From: Nanobdellota archaeon
GTDB taxonomy: Bacteria > Patescibacteriota > Minisyncoccia > UBA6257 > GWB1-50-10
NCBI GenBank assembly: GCA_030695805.1
Contig: JAUYPG010000013.1
Coordinates: 1-11,907, forward strand
DNA: 11,907 nucleotides
Direction of reading: 5' to 3'
In this document: piece after piece, positions 1-5,003 of the stretch
Layout: each line of letters starts with the position of its first letter
Numbering within the stretch: position 1 is the stretch's first letter
Notes under the pieces: model-generated
What the model was told of the DNA's origin: nothing
The model's input: the letters and a program-made list of their open reading frames with translations, nothing else
The model's database searches: none
Translations under genes and position numbers: made by a program

Positions 1-28
1 AAACGGATGTGCCGCGGCACATCCGTTT
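1..28. terminator. Perfect palindrome, probable bidirectional terminator
   Basis: The first 28 bases are a perfect inverted repeat (arm AAACGGATGTGCCG and its complement). The right arm ends in a T tract that continues with TCGCTTTTC, and the left arm starts with AAA, so it could act in both directions. It probably ends a gene lying left of the window. The innermost bases must form the loop. Confidence 0.6.
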
Positions 29-47
29 TCGCTTTTCATGCTCGCTC

Positions 48-77
48 TTGCATTTATCCCCTTCTTTTTTGCATACT
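48..77 (+). promoter_or_regulatory. Possible promoter for the acetyltransferase gene
   Basis: TTGCAT at 48-53 and CATACT at 72-77 are separated by 18 bases and resemble sigma-70 -35 and -10 boxes, each matching only partly. Transcription would begin near 84 and give a leader of about 45 bases. The leader contains a weak 5-bp CCTAG/CTAGG pairing. Support is limited to these short matches and their position. Confidence 0.3.
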
Positions 78-110
78 AGACCTAGCATCCGGACCACAAC
101 CTAGGCGTCT

Positions 111-120
111 TGAAGGGAGG
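111..120 (+). promoter_or_regulatory. Strong Shine-Dalgarno site
   Basis: TGAAGGGAGG ends 8 bases before the ATG at 129. It is the clearest ribosome binding site in the window and fixes the start of the acetyltransferase gene. The trp and aro genes mostly lack such a site and appear to rely on overlapping starts and stops. Confidence 0.75.
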
Positions 121-128
121 TTTGGGAC

Positions 129-818
129 ATGTCTCTTATAACTCTTCTTTTGAAGTCGTGCGATGGCTCTCATGGTGTTTCCGATGGCGTCTTTGTCTCT
201 CGCATTCCCAGGCCTCGCGATCTTTTTTCCGCGCCGGGTTCAGACGAGCTCCTCGCGGAATTCCATAGGGTTGCCGCCCATGGATTTGGCGTTACTCTCG
301 AGGAAAAAAGCACTGATGGCGTCCGCGACCACGTAATACAGGTGGACGAACTTTTTGTCCTGCATTCCGCGAGTGAGGTGCTTGGCTTCGCTTCCACGCG
401 TCACCGTCCTGATGAGGACCTTCTGTATCTTCACGGGATGGTCCTCGACCCCTCGGTACAGGGTCGTGGGTTTTCTCGCATACTTATGGAGGCAAAACTC
501 GAGGCCACGCCGTTTTCGCGGGTGGGCTTCACCACTCAAAACCCTGTGATGTTCTGTATTGCGAGGTCGTTCGTCCGGCAAACATTTCCTTCGCCGCTAC
601 AACCCATTGTTCCGGAGGCGCTACGTCCCTTGGGTATGCGGCTGGTTCCGGAGGGGCTTTCGCCAAACACCTTCGTTGTTCGGGAAAGATATTCCAAGTG
701 TCTTTATCCGAGTATCCCCGAATCGCGAGATTCGACGGTAAACCAGTGGTTTGCCTCGTCCCTCGAAATTCGGGATGGACAGACGCGAAATGCGTTCCTC
801 ATCCTGGGGAACTTGTGA
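129..818 (+). CDS. GNAT-family N-acetyltransferase
   Basis: A 229-residue protein that probably moves an acetyl group from acetyl-CoA to an unknown amine. The GNAT core is visible: LYLHGMVLDP around residues 99-108 is the beta-4 strand, followed by QGRGFSRIL (111-119), the acetyl-CoA pyrophosphate-binding motif A. FTTQNPVMF (134-142) follows in the usual beta-5 position. The first 35 residues or so and the part after about 150 are less typical, so the substrate cannot be named. The start is set by a strong Shine-Dalgarno site 8 bases upstream. The gene stands alone with its own possible promoter and a following hairpin, converging with trpA. It is richer in G+C than the trp and aro genes, so it may have a different history. 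The family is fairly certain; the function is not known. Confidence 0.8.
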   Translation: MSLITLLLKSCDGSHGVSDGVFVSRIPRPRDLFSAPGSDELLAEFHRVAAHGFGVTLEEKSTDGVRDHVIQVDELFVLHSASEVLGFASTRHRPDEDLLYLHGMVLDPSVQGRGFSRILMEAKLEATPFSRVGFTTQNPVMFCIARSFVRQTFPSPLQPIVPEALRPLGMRLVPEGLSPNTFVVRERYSKCLYPSIPESRDSTVNQWFASSLEIRDGQTRNAFLILGNL

Positions 819-856
819 AACCCCTTCACTCTTCATACCCGCATGTCGGGCGCCAA

Positions 857-888
857 GCCGACCAACCCATTGGTCGGCCTTCGTTTTT
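857..888 (+). terminator. Terminator between the converging acetyltransferase gene and trpA
   Basis: GCCGACCAA (857-865), loop CCCA and TTGGTCGGC (870-878) form a 9-bp stem. It is followed on the plus strand by CTTCG and then TTTTT (884-888). The five-base gap before the T tract makes it less than ideal. On the minus strand the hairpin comes just after the trpA stop and has an A-rich lead-in but no T tract, so its effect there is uncertain. Confidence 0.6.
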
Positions 889-1693
889 AGAGAGACGCTT
901 TTTGAAATGCTCCAAGATATGCTTTTAATTTTTTCTGAAGTTCCTTTGGTGTTTTATAATAGGGCTCCATGTATTTTATAAGCGCACTCCCCACAATGGC
1001 GCCATCCGCTCCGGCCATTCTTAATGTCTTTACGTGTTCCGGGGTGGAAATTCCGAAACCAACGACGAGCGGTAAATCGGTTTCTTGTTTCAGGTTCTTT
1101 ACCAATTGAATTGTCCGCGGCTCCACCTCGGCGCGCGCTCCGGTAACGCCGAGGACACTTACGATATAAATAAACCCTTCGGCTTCGCGGAGTATCTTTT
1201 TTCTGCGCTCCTTGTTTGTTGCGGGAGTTATGAGAAATATGGGGCGGATATCCGCATGTTTGGCGGCTTGCACAAATTGGCCGGACTCCTCAAGCGGCAC
1301 GTCCGGCACAAGCACGCCGTCCACTCCCGCGATTTTCGCGTCTTTATAAAATTTTTCTATTCCTCTTTGATAGACGAGGTTCGCGTACACAAGAAATGTT
1401 ATTGGGATGTCTGTTTCTTTACGGAGTTGTTTTACGATTTCAAAAACTTTGTCCGGCGTTACTCCGGCTTTTAGCGCGCGCGTATCCGCGGCCTGAACCG
1501 TTGGGCCGTCCGCGACAGGGTCGGAAAAAGGCAGACCGAGCTCCAGACCATCAGAATACTTCGCCACTTCTTTTAATATCTCCAGACCTTTTTCCGGGTT
1601 TGGGTCGCCTCCCACTAAAAATGGCATAAAGGCAATACGCTTTTCTTTGCGAATTTTTTCAAATGTTCGCTGAAATCTGTCCATGTTAGGCAT
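887..1693 (-). CDS. trpA: Tryptophan synthase alpha subunit
   Basis: This subunit cleaves indole-3-glycerol phosphate into indole and glyceraldehyde 3-phosphate and passes indole to TrpB through the alpha2-beta2 tunnel in the cytoplasm. The 268 residues match the family's usual length for one TIM barrel. Hallmarks are ELGLPFSDPVADGP (51-64), where E51 and D62 align with the catalytic Glu49 and Asp60 of E. coli; VYANLVYQRG (about 101-110); VPDVPLEES; and the phosphate-binding GFGIST and GADGAIVGSA near the C-terminus. The ATG at 1693 overlaps the trpB stop by 8 bases. A second ATG at 1684 lies one base past that stop and gives MDRFQRTFEK, a more typical TrpA beginning, so either could be used. 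It is the last gene of the leftward trpCBA group. Confidence 0.97.
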   Translation of the reverse strand: MPNMDRFQRTFEKIRKEKRIAFMPFLVGGDPNPEKGLEILKEVAKYSDGLELGLPFSDPVADGPTVQAADTRALKAGVTPDKVFEIVKQLRKETDIPITFLVYANLVYQRGIEKFYKDAKIAGVDGVLVPDVPLEESGQFVQAAKHADIRPIFLITPATNKERRKKILREAEGFIYIVSVLGVTGARAEVEPRTIQLVKNLKQETDLPLVVGFGISTPEHVKTLRMAGADGAIVGSALIKYMEPYYKTPKELQKKLKAYLGAFQKASL

Positions 1694-2873
1694 ATATTTC
1701 TTTTCCCACTATTATTCCCAAGTCCTTATCTCCCCGACCGGAGAGGTTCACGATTATGATTTTGTTTTTCGGAAGTTTTTTCGCGAGCTTCATGACTTCG
1801 GCTATTGCATGCGCGGACTCGAGCGCCGGGATGATGCCTTCTGTTTCCGAAAGGAAATGAAAGGCCTCTAGCGCTTCCTTATCTGTCGCGAAAGTATATG
1901 TTACACGCTTTGTTTCGCGGAGATACGCGTGCTCCGGCCCCACGCCAGGATAGTCGAGTCCGGCGGAGACACTGTGCGTTTCCATAATCTGCCCCACCTT
2001 GTCTTGCAAGAGGTATGACTTTGTGCCGTGGAGGATGCCCTCCCTGCCGCCGGAGAAGCGCGCCGCGTGCTTTCCGCTCGCAATCCCATGCCCTCCGGCT
2101 TCTACTCCTATCATTTTTACGGATGAGTCCTTCAAAAATTCATGAAAAAGACCGATGGAATTCGACCCGCCGCCCACGCACGCGACAAGATAATCCGGCA
2201 AGCGTTTTTCTTTTTCCAAGACCTGTTTCTTTGCTTCTTTCCCTATCACGCTCTGAAAATTCCGTACCATCGAGGGGTACGGATGGGGGCCGAGAGCCGA
2301 GCCCAAAAGATAATACGTTGTCTCCACGTTTTTGGTCCAGTCGCGGAGCGCTTCGTTTATGGCGTCTTTTAACGTCTTGCTCCCCGCCTCCACTGGAATC
2401 ACGTTCGCGCCCAAGAGCTTCATACGGAGCACGTTCGGCTTCTGCCGCTCAATGTCTATTGTTCCCATGTACACATCGCACTGAAGGCCGAGAACCGCGG
2501 CCGCGGTGGCAGCAGCCACGCCGTGCTGGCCCGCGCCGGTTTCCGCTATCACCCGTTTCTTTCCCATATATTTCGCGAGAAGCGCCTGGCCTAGCGCGTT
2601 ATTTATTTTATGCGCGCCGGTGTGCGCGAGGTCTTCGCGCTTTAGATATACGCGCGCCCCGCCGAGTTTTTTTGTCAGGTTTTTTGCGAAATATAAAGGC
2701 GTAGGTCTTCCCGCATAGTCCTTCAGCAGTTCTTCAAATTCTTTTTTGAATTTTTGTTCCTTTGGTACGCGCTTATACGCCTCTTCGAGTTCTTGAAGCG
2801 CGCCCATGAGGGTCTCTGGCACAAACTGGCCTCCGTATGGACCGAAGTATCCTTTTCGATTATTTATCTTCAT
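1686..2873 (-). CDS. trpB: Tryptophan synthase beta subunit
   Basis: A PLP enzyme that condenses indole with L-serine to make tryptophan, the last pathway step, partnered with TrpA. From the ATG at 2873 it has 395 residues, the normal length. It begins MKINNRKGYFGPYGGQFVPE, like classical TrpB1 proteins. The PLP lysine is K89 in HTGAHKINN, the catalytic glutamate is E111 in AETGAGQHG, and GGGSNSIG binds the cofactor phosphate. GPHPYP, SAGLDYPGVGPEH and NLSGRGDKD are also intact, so this is TrpB1 and not TrpB2. The open frame extends to a TTG at 2906 inside trpC, but nothing in family homology supports that extension. ATG 2873 lies 19 bases after the trpC stop and has no obvious Shine-Dalgarno site. 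Confidence 0.97.
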   Translation of the reverse strand: MKINNRKGYFGPYGGQFVPETLMGALQELEEAYKRVPKEQKFKKEFEELLKDYAGRPTPLYFAKNLTKKLGGARVYLKREDLAHTGAHKINNALGQALLAKYMGKKRVIAETGAGQHGVAAATAAAVLGLQCDVYMGTIDIERQKPNVLRMKLLGANVIPVEAGSKTLKDAINEALRDWTKNVETTYYLLGSALGPHPYPSMVRNFQSVIGKEAKKQVLEKEKRLPDYLVACVGGGSNSIGLFHEFLKDSSVKMIGVEAGGHGIASGKHAARFSGGREGILHGTKSYLLQDKVGQIMETHSVSAGLDYPGVGPEHAYLRETKRVTYTFATDKEALEAFHFLSETEGIIPALESAHAIAEVMKLAKKLPKNKIIIVNLSGRGDKDLGIIVGKEIYA

Positions 2874-2892
2874 AGGGCTTTGTATTCTTTCA

Positions 2893-3693
2893 TTATATAC
2901 CCACAAGTTCTTGGATTTTTTCTTTAATATTTTTCGCTTTCATGATTGATGTCCCGATGAGGACGGCATTTGCTCCCGCGTCATAAACTCTTTTTACGTC
3001 CTCTGCGTCCTCTAATCCCGATTCAGCGACTTTCACGCAATCTTTTGGCACATACTGCGCTAATTGTGAAAAGATGTCTTTGCGCATTTCAAATGTCTTT
3101 AGATCTCTTGCGTTAATGCCGATAATTTTTGCTCCTGCAGAGAGGGTCATCTCTATTTCTTCGCGTGAGTGTGTTTCCACGAGCGCCTGCAGGCCCAGGG
3201 AGTGAGTAACTTCCAATAAATGTTTCAATTGTTCGGGCTCCAGCGCGGCCGCGATTAATAGAAGCGCGTCCGCCTCGGCAGAGTAGGACTCATAAATCTG
3301 GTATTCATCGAATATAAAGTCCTTTCGGAAGAGAGGAATAGTGGTGATTTCCTTGATTTCGCGTATAAACTCTAATTTTCCCTGAAAGTATTTATTCTCC
3401 GTCAGGATGGAAATGGCATCAACGAGCCCTGATGCCTGATATTCCGCGGCAATTTTCATGTGGTCAAAGTCGGGTCGGATGAGGCCGGCAGATGGTGAGG
3501 CCTTTTTTATTTCAGCCATTACGCGCAGTTTTCCGGGTTCCCCAAGCGCTTTCAGGAAATCTCTTACTTTTGTTTTACGCTTTGCGATGACGGCCGAATA
3601 AGACAACGGACATCTTTTTTTTGCCGCTTCGACTTCTAAGGCCTTGTCGCTAAGAATTTTATCCAAAATCGTATTGGTTTTTTTCATATGCAC
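2893..3693 (-). CDS. trpC: Indole-3-glycerol phosphate synthase
   Basis: This enzyme closes the indole ring: CdRP becomes indole-3-glycerol phosphate plus CO2 and water. It is a single-domain enzyme of 266 residues, not fused to TrpF. Conserved catalytic parts are AEIKKASPSAG (60-70, with E61 and K63), FRKDFI (122-127, K124), LVETHS (171-176, E173), GINARDL (192-198, N194) and AESG (223-226), in the order expected for the barrel. Two starts are close: GTG at 3693, which has AAAAAGAG 7 bases upstream, and ATG at 3687, giving MKKTNTILDKIL. The spacing favours GTG and family habit favours ATG. It is first in the trpC-trpB-trpA set and may have its own promoter. Confidence 0.96.
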   Translation of the reverse strand: MHMKKTNTILDKILSDKALEVEAAKKRCPLSYSAVIAKRKTKVRDFLKALGEPGKLRVMAEIKKASPSAGLIRPDFDHMKIAAEYQASGLVDAISILTENKYFQGKLEFIREIKEITTIPLFRKDFIFDEYQIYESYSAEADALLLIAAALEPEQLKHLLEVTHSLGLQALVETHSREEIEMTLSAGAKIIGINARDLKTFEMRKDIFSQLAQYVPKDCVKVAESGLEDAEDVKRVYDAGANAVLIGTSIMKAKNIKEKIQELVGI

Positions 3694-3711
3694 GTATTTG
3701 CTCTTTTTATG

Positions 3712-3740
3712 ATTCTAAAACTTTTTGGCGGCAGAGTCAC
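3712..3740 (-). promoter_or_regulatory. Possible trpC promoter
   Basis: On the minus strand, GTGACT (3740-3735) and TAGAAT (3717-3712) are 17 bases apart and match the -35 and -10 consensus at 4 and 5 of 6 positions. Transcription would start near 3705, about 12 bases before the trpC GTG. The -35 box lies inside the inverted repeat at 3727-3755. If it is not real, trpCBA must be read from the trpR promoter. Confidence 0.4.
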
Positions 3741-3755
3741 GAGTGCTCTGCCGCC
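3727..3755. repeat. 10-bp inverted repeat upstream of trpC
   Basis: GGCGGCAGAG (3727-3736) and CTCTGCCGCC (3746-3755) are perfect inverted arms around a 9-base centre. As RNA it makes a strong hairpin between the small protein gene and trpC, but neither strand has a T tract directly after the stem. On the minus strand it is followed by AAAAAGTTTTAG. It could be a weak terminator, an mRNA-stabilising hairpin, or an operator, since it covers the possible trpC -35 box. Confidence 0.55.
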
Positions 3756-3772
3756 GTTCGCGTGGTCGGTGG

Positions 3773-4021
3773 CTACCCGGTAACCCCGACCCATTCCCCT
3801 CCCTTCTCCAGAGGAGGCACGAGGCGTTGCATGATACAAATCGTGCCCTCACTTACTCGAGGATTGCAGTCGCGAGCCCAGACCAACCGTTCGGTGAGTG
3901 ATCTTTGCGTCACCTTGGTGATCTTGGCTGGAGCCGAGAAGGTTTCCGACCATGGAAAGTCGATGATTGTTCCAACCTCGACGGGCCGGAACTCATCTAC
4001 TTCCTCATACACAAGAGGCAT
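3773..4021 (-). CDS. Small hypothetical protein between trpR and trpC
   Basis: I do not recognise this protein. The best start is the ATG at 4021, because AGAAAGG lies 8 bases upstream. An in-frame ATG at 4027 would be only about 2 bases from that site. It gives 82 residues with a mixed, protein-like composition: an acidic beginning (PLVYEEVDEFRPVEVG), then alternating hydrophobic stretches suggesting beta strands (GTIIDFPWS, AKITKVTQ, RLVWARDCN, GTICIMQR). No signal peptide, membrane segment or catalytic motif is visible. It lies on the same strand as trpR and trpC, about 145 bases after trpR and 80 before trpC, so it could share a transcript with them. The overlapping plus-strand frame is Ser/Arg-rich and looks like a shadow. 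G+C is higher than in the trp genes. Confidence 0.5.
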   Translation of the reverse strand: MPLVYEEVDEFRPVEVGTIIDFPWSETFSAPAKITKVTQRSLTERLVWARDCNPRVSEGTICIMQRLVPPLEKGGEWVGVTG

Positions 4022-4166
4022 TGTCATGCCCTTTCTTATTGGAATGAGTTCGAGCAGAACGCCAGCAGTTCTGCCCAGATGAAAACAAAGAGCTTGGTTT
4101 CGCTGGCAGGCGAAGAAACGCTTTTTTCCTCGCCCGCAAGCAAAACAACCTGGACAAAATCTATTT

Positions 4167-4460
4167 TTATAACAATCTATTCATCCCTCCGCTCTTGTTT
4201 TCAATTACTCGGACGCCGCGCTCTATTGTTGCTACTCCAACGCCTAAATTTTTCGCAATCTCTCGGTGGGAGATTCCTTTCTTAAGTTCTTTTACGATCT
4301 GGAGGCGCCTTGCAATGTCTCTATACTCCCTGGGAGTAAGAATGTCGCACAGAAAGGCATCAAGGAGGTCCGTGTCTCTTGCGGCTCTTTGCATTATCTC
4401 AAGGAGATCTTCTCTCAGTTCTTTGTCCCTTTTTTTTCCTTCTTTTTTTACGCTTCTCAT
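4167..4460 (-). CDS. trpR: TrpR-family transcriptional repressor
   Basis: A 97-residue DNA-binding protein of the TrpR/YerC superfamily, expected to act as a dimer. Residues 41-59 (LTPREYRDIARRLQIVKEL) match the TrpR helix starting LTPDE. Residues 61-82 form the helix-turn-helix, with SHREIAKNLG then GVGVATIERG, close to E. coli GAGIATITRG. By hand alignment T42, T78 and R81 match TrpR Thr44, Thr81 and Arg84. Arg54, which packs on the bound tryptophan in E. coli, is Q54 here, and Ser88 is V85. The corepressor may therefore differ or bind differently. The neighbouring trp genes and the GTACTAGTAC palindrome in its own promoter support a trp role and autoregulation. The Lys/Arg-rich N-terminus may be a flexible arm. 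A YerC-like regulator with another ligand is the alternative. Confidence 0.85.
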   Translation of the reverse strand: MRSVKKEGKKRDKELREDLLEIMQRAARDTDLLDAFLCDILTPREYRDIARRLQIVKELKKGISHREIAKNLGVGVATIERGVRVIENKSGGMNRLL

Positions 4461-4469
4461 TTTTGTATC

Positions 4470-4485
4470 AGTGTACTAGTACGCT
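4470..4485. promoter_or_regulatory. Likely TrpR operator, GTACTAGTAC palindrome
   Basis: GTACTAGTAC (4473-4482) is a perfect palindrome and extends to AG-t-GTACTAGTAC-g-CT with one mismatched pair. E. coli trp operators are built from the same ACTAGT core (half GTACTAGTT). It overlaps the 5' part of the trpR -10 box and the spacer, where a bound repressor would block RNA polymerase. No second CTAG copy is spaced beside it as in E. coli tandem operators. Confidence 0.65.
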
Positions 4486-4499
4486 ACATATTTTGTCAA
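4470..4499 (-). promoter_or_regulatory. trpR promoter
   Basis: On the minus strand a perfect -35 box TTGACA (4499-4494) and TACACT (4475-4470) are 18 bases apart. Transcription should start around 4463-4462, only 2-4 bases before the ATG at 4458-4460. The trpR message would then be leaderless or nearly so, which fits the lack of a Shine-Dalgarno site. Confidence 0.65.
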
Positions 4500-4529
4500 T
4501 GTATGTCGCGGTATTGCAAAATAATTATT

Positions 4530-4588
4530 ATTCATCGTCCGCAGAATACCCTGCCGCTTGCGGCAGGGATGAATGCGGACAGATGAAT
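4530..4588. repeat. Long imperfect hairpin in the trpR-trpE intergenic region
   Basis: Three nested inverted segments are present. ATTCATC (4530-4536) pairs with GATGAAT (4582-4588), GTCCGCA (4537-4543) with TGCGGAC (4574-4580), and CCCTGCCGC (4549-4557) with GCGGCAGGG (4560-4568), around a TT loop. The breaks are GAATA opposite ATGAA and a single bulged A. No T tract follows on the plus strand. The minus strand has an AT-rich run. Confidence 0.7.
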
Positions 4589-4600
4589 TGGGAAGGGGGT

Positions 4601-4680
4601 CGGGGAAACGGGAGTTTCCCCGTGTAGGAAAGCAGCGAGTCCGCCAGCTGGCGGACGAGCGTCGAGAACCGAGAGGTTCT
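4601..4680. repeat. Three tandem hairpins or palindromes
   Basis: CGGGGAAAC (4601-4609), GGGA loop and GTTTCCCCG (4614-4622) form a perfect 9-bp hairpin. GTCCGCCAGCTGGCGGAC (4639-4656) is a perfect 18-base palindrome. AGAACC (4665-4670), GAGA loop and GGTTCT (4675-4680) form a third. No convincing reading frame runs through them. With the hairpins on either side they may be a small structured RNA or a mosaic of interspersed palindromes. Confidence 0.6.
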
Positions 4681-4685
4681 TGAAA

Positions 4686-4713
4686 AATACCCCGCGGCTT
4701 GCCGCGGGGTATT
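4686..4713. terminator. Strong bidirectional terminator
   Basis: AATACCCCGCGGC (4686-4698), TT and GCCGCGGGGTATT (4701-4713) form a perfect 13-bp stem. It is followed by TTATTT on the plus strand and by TTTCA on the minus strand. It insulates the trpE promoter from leftward sequence and would end any RNA made from the hairpin array. Confidence 0.8.
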
Positions 4714-4717
4714 TTAT

Positions 4718-4748
4718 TTGCTATAGTGAGTATTCAATTGAATATAGT
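4718..4748 (+). promoter_or_regulatory. Promoter of the trpE T-box operon with an internal palindrome
   Basis: TATAGT (4743-4748) is a good -10 box. TTGCTA (4718-4723) is the nearest -35-like match, with a long 19-base spacer. The predicted start near 4754-4755 coincides with the first base-paired segment of the T-box leader, which supports this choice. TATTCAATTGAATA (4731-4744), a perfect 14-base palindrome, fills the spacer and touches the -10 box, so a repressor could bind here. It does not resemble the TrpR site. Confidence 0.5.
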
Positions 4749-4753
4749 CAAAA

Positions 4754-4992
4754 GCGTTGATCTGGTGCGTTTGGAGCCAGGGAGCTGCTCAAGAATTTGA
4801 GCCGGAGGCGAAACCGTAAAAGTCCGCAACGCGTGTCGGAAGATTTCGGAGCGCGTCATGAATGAGGTTTTCCCGTTTTAATCCATTTCTTTACTGAAAC
4901 ATTTTTACGGGGAGACAGCGCAAGGTGGCACCGCCTTTTCGCAAGGCCCTTGTTAGATCGTCATTTTTTGGTGGTCTAACAAGGGTTTTTTT
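4754..4992 (+). promoter_or_regulatory. T-box riboswitch controlling trpE
   Basis: This leader senses uncharged tRNA and lets transcription continue when the amino acid is short. The 3' half is diagnostic. CAAGG (4921-4925), the 7-base bulge TGGCACC (4926-4932), GCCTT (4933-4937), a short loop, AAGGC (4943-4947) and CCTTG (4948-4952) form the T-box antiterminator. The bulge TGGC can pair with a tRNA 3' end GCCA, meaning discriminator G, as in bacterial tRNA-Trp. The competing terminator reuses CCTTG. A Stem III-like hairpin lies at about 4870-4913. The 5' domain may be closed by GCGTTG (4754-4759) and CAACGC (4827-4832). The specifier is unclear: TGG occurs only at 4763-4765 and 4772-4774, not in the usual place on the 3' side of Stem I. 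Position before trpE and the bulge argue for tryptophan. Confidence 0.9.
4947..4992 (+). terminator. T-box terminator hairpin
   Basis: CCCTTGTTAGA (4947-4957) pairs perfectly with TCTAACAAGGG (4975-4985) across a 17-base loop, followed by seven T's (4986-4992). The left arm contains the CCTTG needed by the antiterminator, so the two structures exclude each other. The T tract ends 11 bases before the trpE ATG. Confidence 0.93.
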
Positions 4993-5003
4993 ATCAGAAA
5001 AAC

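Noticed and set aside
74..85. TACTAGACCTAG upstream of the acetyltransferase as a TrpR operator
   Set aside because: Two CTAG cores are present, but their spacing (6) differs from the trp operator (8) and the flanks do not match. The gene has no link to tryptophan.
2015..2704. 229-codon open frame on the plus strand inside trpB
   Set aside because: It is antisense to a fully conserved trpB, is Arg/Ser/Pro-rich and has no family motif. It is a shadow of codon bias.
2874..2906. TTG start for trpB inside trpC
   Set aside because: The extra 11 residues have no counterpart in TrpB proteins. ATG 2873 begins the conserved region.
3762..4082. 106-codon plus-strand frame opposite the small hypothetical gene
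   Set aside because: Composition is Ser/Thr/Arg-rich and irregular, with no good ribosome site. The minus-strand frame is the better gene.
4099..4127. TTCGC/GCGAA hairpin with a T run as a plus-strand terminator
   Set aside because: The stem is only 5 bp, the T run is eight bases away and no plus-strand gene lies upstream.
4749..5003. Trp-codon leader peptide for classical attenuation of trpE
   Set aside because: No short frame with tandem TGG codons was found. The terminator is explained by the T-box antiterminator.
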